Shown: positions 25,101 to 40,600 of the stretch, in pieces
Position numbering within the stretch: the stretch's first letter is position 1
Layout of the letters: every line of letters starts with the position of its first letter
From: Glandiceps talaboti
Lineage: Eukaryota > Hemichordata > Enteropneusta > Spengelidae
Assembly (NCBI RefSeq): GCF_964340395.1
Contig: NC_135568.1
Location: 2,000,001-2,064,000 of the forward strand
Direction of reading: 5' to 3'
Length of the DNA stretch: 64,000 bases
Made by a program: the position numbers and the translations under genes
The notes under the pieces: model-generated
Database searches by the model: none
What the model was told of the DNA's origin: nothing
What the model saw: only the letters and a program-made list of their open reading frames with translations

Positions 25101-28100
25101 ATACATCATTTTCACAGGTGAATTCACTTTCACTGCAAGGACGGGGTTCTGGATACATAGAACAAATAACAAGGAAGTTATAAATACTAGATTTACTATC
25201 TTTGTAATTACAATTTCTATTCAGAGTCAAAACATTTCTTGGGAGTGAATCCCAAATCTTGGCTGATATCTTGTTGTAGTACACCACCCCTAACGATGCT
25301 GATGAGACGTCAGCGTAAATTTGGGATTTGCTTACAAGAAATTTGTTGAGGGGATATTTTGCAGTGTCGTGACAAGAAATTTGTTGAGGGGCTATTTTGC
25401 AGTGTTGCAGAAGAAATACCGACAAAAAGTATACTTGTATTGTCGTACACTACAGCCTTTTTTTTATGGCACCATCCAAGAGAGATATTTCGTAATGTCG
25501 CTGATGAAATATCACCACAGGTTTGTGAGAATGTATACTTGAAACTGATCTAAATGTTTTGATGTGATTGGTCATCGCCATTCAAAACAGCTGATTGGCT
25601 ACTTGAATACAATCATATTTACATAATGTAAACTTTATTGACCAATCACGTGATCACTTTAAGTTAATATGACTCCCACCAAATGGGTATTGATTGGCTT
25701 TTAAAGACGGCTAAACTAAAAGATGTCAGATTTTCTTACTAATTAGGATGACGATTACATTACCAAGTACTTATCACAGCCTACTTCATCAGTAGCATTG
25801 ATTGGGCTATAAGAAAGCTAAATTAAAAGATGTTAGATTTGTTTACCAATCAGAATTAGGGTTACATTACCAAGTACTTGTCACAGCCTACTTCATCAGT
25901 AGCATTGATTGGGCAATAAGAAAGCTAAACTAAAAGATGTTAGATTTGTTGACCAATCAGAATGACGGTTACATTACCAAGTATACTTATCACAGCCTAC
26001 TTCATCAGTAGCATTGATTGGCTATAAGAAAGATAAACTAAAAGATGTTAGATTTGTTGACCAATCAGAATGACGGTTACATTACCAAGTACTTGTCACA
26101 GCCTACTTCATCAGTAGCATTGATTGGCTATAAGAAAGATAAACTAAAAGATGTCAGATTTGTTCAACCAATCATAATGAGGAGTACTTACCACAGCCTA
26201 CTTCATCAGTAGCATCTCCACAGTCATTGTCACCATCACAGTGCCATCTATATGGAATACAGTGGTGATTGCCACATCTAAACTCACCATCATTACAAGC
26301 ATGTGATTCTAAAAAACACAAACAAACAAACAAACAAAAATTGTAATTTTGATAATTGCATAGAAGTTCAATGACTGCCATTATGTTGCTTAGTTTTGCT
26401 TTCACAAATTATCAATTGTGTGTAGTGTCTCAATGTCTGTTGTTTGTGCTTATAAATAGAAACTATGCAAAATGAATAACAAACAAACAAACAAACAAAC
26501 AAACAAACAAACAAACAAACAAACAAACAAAATTGTTATTTTGGTCATTACACAGAGGTCAACTCTGTATATCATTGCGTCAGTGCAGTAAGGTTGTATC
26601 AGTATGCAATTGTATAACAGATACAACTTTACTGCACTGGCATGATGATTTATCAATAAAAAAATTAAAAAGTGAATAACAAACCAAAAAGTTGTTACTT
26701 TGGTCATTCTACAGAGATTAACTTTGTATTTCAAATATGTAGAGTTAGAAACAAGAAAGTTTTTGTTTCTAAATTTACATGTTCAAATGGTTGTGTTAGC
26801 TGATGTTGCAGTGTTTGTTGTCAGTATTGTATGTAGTTACTGTCCTTGATAATGTATACTTAATGAAATCCCAGTTGGATGTTTACAACCATTTTTAGAC
26901 TTATTAATTGCAGGAATATTTACTAACCACATTCTGTAGGATCTTCATCACTGTTGTCATGACAATCATCTTTACCATCACATACAGACCATTCTGGTAC
27001 ACATCGATAGCTTTCATGGCAACTAAACCATGTGGCAGGACAAGGTCTGGTTACTGTGTTAAGAAATTTTATTATTAAATTTATTAAATTCTATTCTCAT
27101 AAAAAAAATGTATGCAGGGAGAATGTTGCCATGGCAACCGAACCATGTGGCAGGACAAGGTCTGGTCACTGTTGTAAGAAATTTCATTTAATTCATCAAA
27201 TTCCATTCTCAAAAAAAATGTGTACACCAGGGAGAGAATGTATGTAAACACCCATGAAGAATGTTTTTTGATAAAGGAAAAAGGTCCAATTTACAATTGG
27301 TGTGTAGATTGATGAACTGAAAATATGTCTAATAATTCAATATACCCAAAGTCTGTTCCACAACGGTCTATTTCAAGTATAGCTGTGATCCATTCAAGTT
27401 CATCCATACCACATGTATAAGTAAAATTCTTATCGTTAGTTTATAAATGATCAATGCAAAATATACATATCTTACAATACAGAATGATCTAAAATACTTC
27501 ATTTGACTCAAAGAGGACTTTACAAGACTCTGTAAAATAGCCCCCTCAATGGCATGAAAGCGCATACTCTAGATTCAATTTCCTTGTACGGTCTCATGGT
27601 GGCGCTATCCATCATTTCTTGACTACATTATGGGGCGTGAGAACACAAATGTATGGGAGCAAGACCATTTTTGTCCACAAACTTGGTAGCTCAAAACACC
27701 CTTTTTTTCAAATAGTTTTTAATTGTTCAACCATTTCATTAATTTCTTTACATTTTGTTGTAAAAAATATATCCCAAAATGTCTGGCTCAACAAATATCT
27801 TACTATAAACACTACTACATTTATTATCTTACTAGCAATGCTACATTTTATCATGTATGTATGATGAGGCAAAAATTAAAAAACAAATGTTTGTCAAATA
27901 CAATATGCAGACTGTGCTGTTATAGGCTAAACTGACATCATTTCTCTCTGGAATGTGATTTGAAAAAATAACCAATAATTTTAACTTTTTTTAATGTAAA
28001 AAATGTTTAGGGTTTGCGGCTTAAACTAGGGTCGATCGGTTATCAGAAACACACTATTTATTTTATTCGGCCTGACTTTAATTAGAAATAAATAGAGATG

Positions 28101-28744
28101 GAGATAAATAGAAAATCAAAATTTACTTACTACAATCTTGTCGTTTCTCATCAGAATTATCACCACAGTCATTATCAACATCACAATGCCAAGCTTTAGG
28201 TATACAAAAACCATTGTCACATCTAAACATGTCTGGACCACATGTATGGGAACCTACAAATTATAAAGATTTACAGAGAAAATCAATTTGATTTTGAAAA
28301 TAAACACAACATGGATGACTTAATTACACTGGAACTGAGACCTATCAATTCCTAAATTGTAACATTTTAATTTTTTCTGATACTTTAACATTGCTGTGTG
28401 TAGTGACATAGATACATAGATACATACACATACATACATACATACATACATACATACACACACACACATACATACATACATACATACACACATACATCGT
28501 ACATATATGCATACATACATACATACATACATACATCATACATACATACATACATACATACATCCATCCATCCATCCATCCATACATACATACATACATA
28601 CATACATACACACACACATACACATACATCATACATACATACATACATACATACATCCATCCATACATACATACATCCATACATACATACATCCATACAT
28701 ACACATACACATACATCATACGTACACACATACATGCATACATG

Positions 28745-28796
<52 letters not shown>

Positions 28797-31700
28797 TCAC
28801 ATAGCTTAACATATACAATGACAGTCTTCTGTGTATTACTTACTACAGAGTGTATCATCTTCATCTGAGTTGTCACCACAGTTATCTTGTCCATTGCAAA
28901 TCAAAGTTTCTCGGATACAGTTATGGTTGGCACAACGAAACTGGTTTCTTGTACAATGCTTCAATTCTAGAAAAAAAAATTAACAAACAAACACAATGGC
29001 TAACCTCTCAGGCTAAAATAAATACTGAGCGAGAGGAAAAGTCACTTAATTTTCAGTACCTGTAACTGTAGCCTTGTAGTAAGATCTCTGTCTGTGCTTT
29101 ATGAATAAAGCAGACAGATGATGAGGGTACTCCTGTCTGGGTACACATGCTAGCACCCTCAATACTGAAATTGACTCTATGCAACTTTTGGTTGACTGTG
29201 TTTAAAATAAGCAGAAAACAGAGATACAAGTATAATGTCTAATCATTGATATTTTGACAGCCTGATGTTTCTCTGAAATTACAAGGTCTTTATGATTCTC
29301 TGAAGTAGCACATAATGTAGGTGATATAAAATCTTGAAATGACTCTCCAGAACCCATAGTTTATGAAAATGTCTCTAGTTCCCATCGTCGCAAACCACGG
29401 CCTCTTTTACGGCACTGTCCAAAACGCACCATTATTTCACAGTGTCGCAGAAGAAATAACAGCTCTGGTTTGCGAGAATGCTAGTTCCTGGAGTGTGCAA
29501 TAAAAAAGACATACCACAGTTGACTTCATCTGACATATCTCCACAGTCATTGTCACCGTCACATATCCAGTCTGCTCTGGTACAGTTCAGATTGTCACAT
29601 TGAAACCATCCTGGGTTACAAATTCTCAATGCTAAAACATTCAAAAAATAGAAACAACACTTGTATACAAAATCTGACCAAATGAAAAATATTGAGTAGT
29701 CTGTATATCGGCACCAATCCCTTGGGAGATTTTATTTTTGTCTTTGTCTCATAACTTTCAAATGTTTTGAATTTGTTATTCATTTCAAATTTTGTGAATG
29801 AAAACGTGGCCAACTTTTATTTTTATTTTTACCAGTTACTAGTAGTCTCCCAAAGATTTTAGTGTTCACCCGACTATTCACCATCACTCCCTCAGGTCGC
29901 TATTTCCCACAAATAAAAAAGAACACAACTGTGTTAAATTTTTGTATTCAAATAAAGAGTAAAAAAAGCCCCCAAACAGGAGTTTGTTATAAAAACTACA
30001 GTCAGTCAATCTATGTACCAATTTGGAGACATGGATACAAAGAATGTTAAATGGAGGGATTCAAACATTGAGGTTTAAAGCTAGTCTGGTTGTGTCTTTG
30101 AACATTGCATGAAAGTCATCACTAAACACACTTACGACAACTAGCAGGTTCATCAGAACCATCATGGCAGTCAGCCTCTCCATCACATTTCCATAGCAAC
30201 GGGATACATTTGTTGTTATCAGCACATCTATATTGATAACTAGAGCAATTAGCTCTACAGGTTTGTTGATCTGACAGAAGGACAAAGTCATCAGGACATT
30301 CACATTTATATGTAGTTCCACCCGGTGATAACAGGCACAGGTGAGAACAGTCACCATTATTTGTACCACACGGATTATCCACTGAAATGAAACAAAAAAG
30401 AATTGGTCATTTTCCTCACTTGAAAATTCTTTACGTCTAGAGTGTGTTTCTTAAGGGTGGCAAGGAGGTAGAACCTACCCAAGTTCCCCTGTGCCCCCCC
30501 CCCCCCATATATATATATTATGCATAATGTATGGGAAACTGCCACTTTTACCAGGTTTACCCCTTCCTGTTACCATGGTTCCCGGCCCATAGCGAAAGCA
30601 CTGGTTCCAAAACATAAGACACCAAAGTGATGAGACAAAGCATACATTATAGACTCAGTATTAGTAAAATAAAAAAATCTGCCTGTCAATGAATGTATTC
30701 TTTTGGTTCAATTGTTCACATACGTACTACTGTAAACCTGGAAATTCTCACTAAAGACTTTTCTCTTAAATATTTCACTGGAAAAGAAAACGCAAAAATA
30801 AGTAGTGACTGAAATGCTTCTTGTACCTCTTACTGTCTTGGTGTAGTGTGAGAATTTTAAGTTCATAGAATGGTTACTCCCTAAATGTCTGTGATTTATA
30901 ACTTAGTTGGTCTGTGTTAGGATATAACTCTTAGAAGTTAATCCCCAAACATCCCCTATTTATAACTTTGTTAGACTGTGTTAGGATCTAACTCTTAGAA
31001 GGTTTACTCTCAAAACATCAGCTATTTACAACTTTGTTGGACAGTGAATATTTCATCTTAACAAGTTTTTTTTTCCTTACGGTCTTGTTGTCTCATTGGA
31101 TGATAGACATGGATGTCCATAGGACGATGTATAGTAGTTTGCATTACATGTCTGTCTTCTCCATTAAACTTGTTGGCTTTGTTTAAATTCATGTTATTCC
31201 AGTCTGTCCAGTATATAGAATCTTCAAACAGAGTCAAAGCAAATGGATGGGCAATTTCGAATCCTGTTACTTCATGGCGATTGTTACCATCCAAGTCTGC
31301 AAAGCTGTAGAACATCAACAAAATAACTGAATTGTACAGTTACACTACATGTTGTACAATTTTCTTGGGTGAAATAAATATGGACGTTTGACTGTTACCA
31401 TCTAAGTCAGCAAATCGATAGAACAACATCAACAAAATACTGTCAAGTAGTTTATTTTCATGGGATTTCATTTTCACTGAAAGTATTTTTGGTTTATAAT
31501 GAATTGATTAATGACCATATATCAAGGAAGAGCCAACATAAATAGTAACATCAGTTTTAAAGTGACAGAGATGTGTTTACTCCAATTTCCTGTACGTGTG
31601 TCTTGCAAGACATGGTGTCAGCACATTGTAGAACATTAATACAACACAAGGATCAAATTCCACATTCTGATAGCCCACTCTCAATCCTTTAGATACAGGG

Positions 31701-31887
31701 CATCTTCCACTGCAAATAGTCCATCAATCTAATGATTTCTGCATTCTCCAACTCCTCTCGGCATTCCATATTGTTACATAATATTTTGTATCCGTCACAT
31801 TTATTCGTATTTTAAATCTGTATTTGCATTTGTTATATTTTGCAATTGCACGAAAACCCATATAATGGATGCATTGCTGTTTATGAA

Positions 31888-31934
<47 letters not shown>

Positions 31935-34900
31935 AAATAAATAAAATAAACATCTTTGATGATGTTGATGAGATGTCGGCAACAATTAGAGTTAATTCTC
32001 AATACTTTTCTGGAGCTGTGTTCAGATATCTTTTATAATTAAATTGCACTTACGCGATGTAATCAAAATGGGCATCAGCCCAGTAAAGTCTGTCTGTGGT
32101 GAAGTCAATAGTGAGACCATTAGGCCATCCAACCTTGTCATCCTGAATTACAACACTCTGGTTGGTGCCGTCCATTCCTACACGACCAATATGAGCATAA
32201 CTAACACTCCAATCTGTGTAGTATATATACCTGAAAATATAAACATATGAAATCTAAATATCTCTTGCCCTTTTTAAAAAAATACTTTGTTCTGAGAATT
32301 GCTCCCAGAGACTTTTTTTCATACAGACAAATGCGAAATTCTACAGACCCCCACTCAGGTTTGGGACTATGTAACAGGACTATGTTGCACACTTGCATAT
32401 GAAATTTATATGTCACCTCAGTAGAAAATTGTTATACCTTATTTATCCATATCAAATCTGACAATTCAAATAATATTCCCATTGTGCAATATTCTAGTGT
32501 TCAAGTGGAAAAAAAAGGTGGAAACCTTAATGGGGAAAACCTGTGTTGTTCATGTTTAGACATGAGGAAAACTCATTACATGTACCTGGGGAAACCGGTT
32601 AGTGTTTGGGCAGGAGGAAACCTGAGAACCAGGGGAAACCTGAGGAAAACCTGTGTTGTTCAGTAGGGTAAAACTATAACGACACTCTTCTCTTATGAAT
32701 AGACCTAGTTAAATCAACCCATCCAGCACTGGGTAGGTTTGCATCCACAGTATAAGTGAGTTTGGAAAGTACAAAAATTCCATTTGTCGTCGGTAAATTA
32801 CTTCATTGCAATGTTTTGGCCACACACAGATGGCCTATTTCAGGGAATAGATCTTGAGCAGTGACAGCATGTTTGTACCTTGGATGATGACTAGGCACTA
32901 GTGGACTTACCCAACTTTAGGGTGTGCAGCAATTGCCCTTGGTTCAGACAGCCCTGATGACACAAGTGCCTTGCGGTTTTTACCATCCAATTCAGCCACT
33001 TCAATCATATCATTAGTCCTGTCTGCCCAATAGATTTTTCTGACAAAAAGAGTTAATATAGTTACATGAAACTCTTTATTCAGCACTATAAATCATACAC
33101 ACACTAAAATCTATCAGTGACAGACACACCAAATTATATAAGTGACAGACACACCAAAGTCTAACAGTGACAGACACACCAAAGTCTAACAGTGACAGAC
33201 ACACCAAACTCTATCAGTGACAGACACACCAAAGTCTAACAGTGACAGACACACCAGTCTATCAGTGACAGACACACCAAAGTCTATCAGTGACAGACAC
33301 ACCAAAGTATATCAGTGACACACACCAAAGTCTATCAGTGACAGACACATCAAACTCTATCAGTGACAGACACACCAAAGTCTATAAGTGACAGACACAC
33401 CAAAGTCTATAAGTGACAGACACACCAGTCTATCAGTGACAGACACACCAAAGTCTATAAGTGACAGACACACCAAAGTCTAACAGTGACAGACACACCA
33501 AAGTCTAACAGTGACAGACACACCAGTCTATAAGTGACAGACACACCAGTCTATCAGTGACAGACACACCAGTCTATCAGTGACAGACACACCAGTCTAT
33601 CAGTGACAGACACACCAAAGTCTAACAGTGACAGACACACCAGTCTATCAGTGACAGACACACCAGTCTATCAGTGACAGACACACCAAAGTCTATAAGT
33701 GACAGACACACCAGTCTATCAGTGACAGACACACCAAAGTCTATAAGTGACAGACACATCAGTCTAACAGTGACAGACACACCAGTCTATCAGTGACAGA
33801 CACACCAAAGTCTATAAGTGACAGACACATCAGTCTGTCAGTGACAGACACACCAGTCTATCAGTGACAGACACACCAAAGTCTATAAGTGACAGACACA
33901 TCAGTCTGTCAGTGACAGACACACCAGTCTATCAGTGACAGACACACCAAAGTCTATCAGTGACAGACACACCAGTCTATCAGTGACAGACACACCAGTC
34001 TATAAGTGACAGACACACCAAAGTCTAACAGTGACAGACACACCAGTCTATAAGTGACAGACACACCAAAGTCTAACAGTGACAGACACACCAGTCTATC
34101 AGTGACAGACACACCAAAGTCTATCAGTGACAGACACACCAGTCTATCAGTGACAGACACACCAATAAATTGCACACTGAAGTCTACAGGCATTGAAAAC
34201 ATTTGTTGAATGAAAACCCAAATTGTGTCATAACAAACCAATCTTTAATAAGTTAAGATGAAGGAATCTAATGGTGTTTACTAGTTTATAGACATTCTCT
34301 TTCAGCAGACTAATGTAAATTTAACACTGATAGATATATACAAATGAGAGCTGGGCGGTCTCAACAAAATTCAACTTTATAAATGGTCTCCAAAAGTCTG
34401 ACTAGCTTTCACTCTGTTAACAGAGCATTGATCATCAGGTGGGTAAAAGGTCTAGCAGTAACAGACACATACCCATGAATTGATTACATAAGTCTAGCAG
34501 TAACAGACACATACCCATGAATTGATTACAAAAGTCTAGCAGTAACAGACACATACCCATGAATTGATTACATAAGTCTAGCTATAACAGACACATACCC
34601 ATGAATTGATTACATAAGTCTAGCTATAACAGACACATACCCATGAATTGATTACATAAGTCTAGCAGTAACAGACACCTGTCCATATGTTGATTAGAGA
34701 AGGCTAGCAGTGACAGAGACACCTCCACACAAACATTAAATAGTACAAAAGCTTAGCAATGACAGTCTTTTCTTCCCCAAACAAAGAATTTGAGTGTATT
34801 GTAACTTACCTGCCAACCCAATCTACAGCAATGCCTTCACCATCTGGTATATAGTGTTCAACAATAGTTTCTAAACCAGTTCCATTCAAGTACATACGCT

Positions 34901-37407
34901 GTAAGATACTTTTTGGAACATCAATGAAGTACAGTCGTTCTTCTCTAACATCAAAATCTAGAGCTACAACACTTGAAAAGCCTTGAGCGATAAGCTCATA
35001 ATGGGTACGGTCAAGAGAAAGTCTGCGTATGTAGTAACGATTACTGAAAATCAGATATGGGGCGACATCTGAAATGAAAACAGAAAGACTTTCTGTGTAT
35101 AAAGTGATGATAGATGATTGATTGAGGTGAGGCTGTTACTTTGATGCAGCTTCAATTTGCACTAACTGCAACTGGAACTGTACAATATGCAGTTTCTTAT
35201 TGGTTTCTGCATTGTTGTATCAAACAGAGCCATTGGGTATTAACATGAAATGGTGGTACACAAGACGACAGAAGAATACACCAAGCAGTTTTTTAGTAAA
35301 ACTTAAACCCAGGCATTAAAAAATATGTAATCTGTCTTGACAAAACTTGTGCAAAAATAACAAACTGGGATCAGACTTACCACTTATGGCCTTGCAGGTG
35401 CTTCTATCAGGTTCCCTCTGATACCCATCTACACATTTACAGATGTAAGAACCAGGTGTGTTTTCACAGACTTGACTACATACACCAGGTGTTTCAATAC
35501 ATTCATCAATATCTGAAAAGAAACAATAGCGCTCCAATCATAACAACTATCAATCAATTTATGGCCATCCAATCATAACAACTAGCAATCAATTTATACC
35601 CTGTTCAGACATGTAGAGTTACCTCAGTGCTCCACCAGCATAAAGTTACAACTGAATTCTTAAAAGCTACCAAGATTGCCTGTCACATGCTGTACATAGT
35701 GTTAGCAAAGCATAAGACAAGCAAACATGGTAGGTTGATAGAATTCAGTTGTAACTTTATGCCGGTACAGCACTGATGCAACTGTGCATATCTGAACAGG
35801 GTATTAATTAACATGCCAGATATCTCAGAATTATATATCTGCAATGAATGGATGCTTTTCCCCAATATATCATCGTCTGAAAGAAGCACCAACCACTCAT
35901 TCACCTTTCATGCTCTACACTCCCTTCCCTTCACATACTGCTCTTTAGCTGACCACTGCATTACGGGTGATCAAAAACTGAATATTTAAACTTCATGTGA
36001 TATGTAAATGTATATAATTCTTGGTGCCTTTAATAGTGTTTTACCCCAAGGTAAAACAAGGAGATTAATTTGTTCTCATACATATCTGTGTTAAATGTAT
36101 CACTGTGTAGCATTACCAGTAGATCAAAGTGATGGTGTTGCCTAAGACATTCAATGATTTTTGTTTCTGACATGTCTGAGGAGTATATCAATTCCAGGTA
36201 AGTGAAAAGATTTACAAGCAAATGAATACTTTTAGGGGTGTGTCATTAAAAACTGACAAATGCAATTCTTTCATTTAATTTTGCATGCGGCCCCTACGGA
36301 CAAAATAAAGTAAACTCAAGAGGAGACTGATGAAACATACCTCTACAGGCTTTGTTATCAGGCATAAGGTTATAGCCAGTGTTACATTGACATTTAAAAC
36401 TAGTAGCTGTGTCCATACATGTGTGTTCACACTGGCTGACCAAGACATCAGCACACTCATTAATACCTGAAAAAACAAAACATTACTATCATTTTACAAC
36501 CACTTGGTTAAAGGACCACAACTTGTTCACTTCCCTCAGTCTACTTCATGTACCCTGCTGTAATGCAAAGTCCTATGGTGAGTATGCATTCTTGTGAGCA
36601 GTGCCCCTCTTTAATATGGAACAGTATACCACTTGAATTTCATTCTTCGTCAACTGTCAATACATTCAAGAAGGCTATCAAGACATCTGTTTGTGAAAGC
36701 TTTCTAACTTTTACTGCAATCTACTGTTGTTCCTGTTCAGCACCATACAACATTACGTCGTATTGAATTTAGGAACTATACAAATTGATTGATTGATTGT
36801 ATGGAAATCAGCTGACGCTAAGGTGGACTGCAAACGACAAAGTAAAAATTAGAAGAATTTTGTAAAAGTGGTTATAAGTGGGGTTTAATTTCTGCTTATT
36901 AATTGTCTATACTTTGGGGACGACTTACTTTGATCATTCATAAATCAACACTTTGGCTCACTTTAATACTAAACACCCATTAGTAAAGATGTGGTTGCAC
37001 GTTTTCAAAACATTACAACCATGTCTTGAAGTCTGTATAACCACAGTGACGTTTATCAGACTCATCACCAGTCAGTACGTTTATTGCACACCTGGATATA
37101 TGCACTACATGTACTTACCACAGTGACGTTCATCAGACTCATCACCACAGTCAGCATGTTTATTGCACACCTGGATATATGGAATACAGGTGTTGTCATC
37201 ACATATAAACTCATTAGGTTCACAGGTGGGAGCTGGAGTGTCTGGATAGAAAGTATAATTAATGAACTCTAAACAAAGTCTCTTTATTACGTACAGACCT
37301 ACGGCAGATGCAAGAGCTCTCAACACCAGCATCACCAACATCCATAAGTACATACATACATACATACATACATACATACATACATACATACATACATACA
37401 TACATTA

Positions 37408-37438
<31 letters not shown>

Positions 37439-37583
37439 CATACACACATACATACATACGTACATACGTATATACATACATACATACATACATACATACA
37501 TACATACACACATACATACATACGTACATACGTATATACATACATACATACATACATACATACATACATACATACATACATTA

Positions 37584-37614
<31 letters not shown>

Positions 37615-40600
37615 CATACATACATACATACATACATACATACATACATACATACATACATACATACATACACACATACATACATACGTACATACGTATA
37701 TACATACATACATACATTATTACATACATGTACATACATACATACATCCATCCATACATACATACATACATACATACGTACATACGTATATACATACATA
37801 CATACATACATACATACATACATACATACATACATACATACGTACATACACTTTTCAACTTTTCAACTTTTACCTTTGAACTCAATTTACTTACTACACT
37901 CTTCATCTAACTCATCTGAATTATCCCTGCAGTCGTTATCACCATCACACTTCCACAGCAATGGGATGCATCGTGTATTTTGACACCGAAATTCATTGTT
38001 CTCCAGACACTCTCGATATTCTGCAATCATCAAAATAGCTATGATTATTTTACTTGTAAAGATTTCTTTAACATAAAAACTTGTTTTTAGAAATGGCAAA
38101 AACAAGTCTTTGTTGAAGACATGGACCCAAAGAAAAAACAAAACAATTGTGTAGTTCCAGTTACCTGACCCCCTAGTTTTTCATTGTCGACCCTTAGCTA
38201 TTTTTCACATTTTCAAGAAAAAAATAATAAAATCGCGAAAATTGTGAAGTCTCGCCAGAAATAGTGGATGCGGAAACTGACATCAACTTAAAAAGACAAT
38301 ATAAAACTGTTCTTCCAATCTGTAATGGCTGTACACCTGGTGAGAAGAAACCAATAACACAGAGACCATATGGAAAACATCGGAAAACATAACTACCTGA
38401 ACTAGACTCTTATACATGAAAAAAATACCAATAAAATAAAAAATAAAAATTACCTACCCCACCTATTGTAAAATTGAGTGAAATTGAAATGAAATCGAAA
38501 CCATTATTGCAAAGGTTGAAAAATCAAAGTGAAGTGCATACCCCTGCAAAAAAGCAACCTTGGTCTACCATGGTCACCATGGTATTTAATGGTATTTGAT
38601 GGTTGACCATGAACTACCGGGGTCTGCCATGGTATCAGACCAAGGTCAGGGTTTACAGACCATGGTCAACCCATGGTCAACCATGGTCTAAACTGTATAA
38701 CCAGGGTCTTGATGACTCAATTGCCATCATCTCTACCATGGTCGACCATGATCTAGTAGGTATAGACCATGGTCAACCACGGTTTAATAGTACAGACCAT
38801 GGTTGACCACAGTCTAGTATGGGTCAACCATGGTCTAGCATGCATGTACAGACCGACCAAATTATCGGACACAATCCGATTGTCATGATGAATGAATATA
38901 TGCTAACAACTTCAAAATAACACATGTAAACAAATCTTATTTAAAATATTATCTTATTGTTGTACACTGTGCATACGGGTGCATGCATGGTACAGTTACA
39001 CTAATTATGTACACTACAGTATATGACATTTGTACCATGTTTGGTTGAAATCAGCTCATGCATTTCAGAGTACACCATTTGATTTTTTTGAATGTATGAA
39101 AAATGTTTAAGGTCCGTCAGGTTATTAGAACAGTTTTTTTTTTGCCTTACCACAATTTCTAGGTTCATCAGAATTATCACCACAGTCATTGTCATGGTCA
39201 CATTTGTATTCCTCTTTGATACATAGTCCATTGTCACAAGTAAATTCACCAACACCACATTCACCACGAGCTGCAACAAATTTTATTTTATTTGATTTAG
39301 AGTCAAGAGCAAAAAACTACAATAAAGGATCAGTTGTTGTGGGCACTTTTTTTTATTCCTTTCCAAAAACTACTGTAGGCAGACGGTGTGATTTCTATTC
39401 TGTAACAAAATGTTGTTGCATCCAATCATATCACTCTGTTTCAGTTTATTGACAGTTACATCTTGTATGTTCACGCCCACATTGGACATGGTGAACATAG
39501 GACAGACAAGCCAGCACAGCATAGTTCCCAGACACGTGTGAATGTGGTTACATTTAAATTGGTCCCCTAAATAGATTATCCAACATTTCGTTCTCAGCAA
39601 CATAGTTATATAATATTATATATCAGACATCTTTTGGTAACAGTAGGTGGGATTATTTTTCTTTGATTTGCACTGGGCTGTACAGTGTGCCTACAGTCAT
39701 TTCAAGGTTTAGGAATACAGCTATTAAAATCCTTTGAGGTCACGTTTTTATGGCAGAAAGAATTTTTTTATAGGAATTATTATTTAACAGTTGTGTTTCT
39801 TTCTTCTCTGTATTACCAATGTACTGATTTTTGTTGACGATGACATCTAAACCTGATAAGCTAGGAGGAATTATTTCATGTCACTCTAATAAAATAATCT
39901 ACTATGTAAGGGGATTGGTGAGATGAGGAGGATGATGACAGCAATCAGGGGTGAACAAATCCACTGGTCCTGGGTCCGAGACTAGCGATTTTTTTGGGTG
40001 GACCACACAAATTTTACCTTGTCTGGTCTGTCGGACCAGTACCTTACTGTTAATAACTATGTTAAAAAGTCGTCTGAATATACAGATTCATAGGTAAGAT
40101 TTAATGTTTCACATTAGCGGGACCTAGGACCACTAATTCTTTCAGCAGGACCACTGGATTTTTTAAGGCACTGGTCCGGGGACCACCAGTTCACAAAATG
40201 ATTTGTTCACCCTTAGCAATATATGTTTTATAGTTCTAAGTAAAACACTTACTACAGTTGACTTCATCTGCTGCTTCACCGCAGTCAGCATCTCCATCAC
40301 ACACCCATAGTAATGGTATACAACGTCTTCTATTCACCAATGCTACAGGACACGTGAAATAATCTGAAGGGCAGCTTCTATCATCTGGAAACAATACAAC
40401 ACACACTACGGATTAATTTTGGAACATCCAAAGGCTTTCGGAAAAAGTCTGTTTTTTTCACATTTCAAAGCAAAGCAAGCATTAAAACAAAGAATGTATA
40501 TTTCCTAATATTAGTTAATCTTAATATTCATCTTTATTTTGTTGAAATTGATCACGTTTAAAAGTCAACTTTGGCCAAAATAATGGCCAATTTTTTTTCC

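Noticed and set aside
37259-37910. Several open frames of 80-215 codons in both strands
   Set aside because: Translations of the (CATA)n microsatellite (MYVCMYVC / THTYIHTY). The same holds for 28345-28894, 41500-41760 and 62586-62902.
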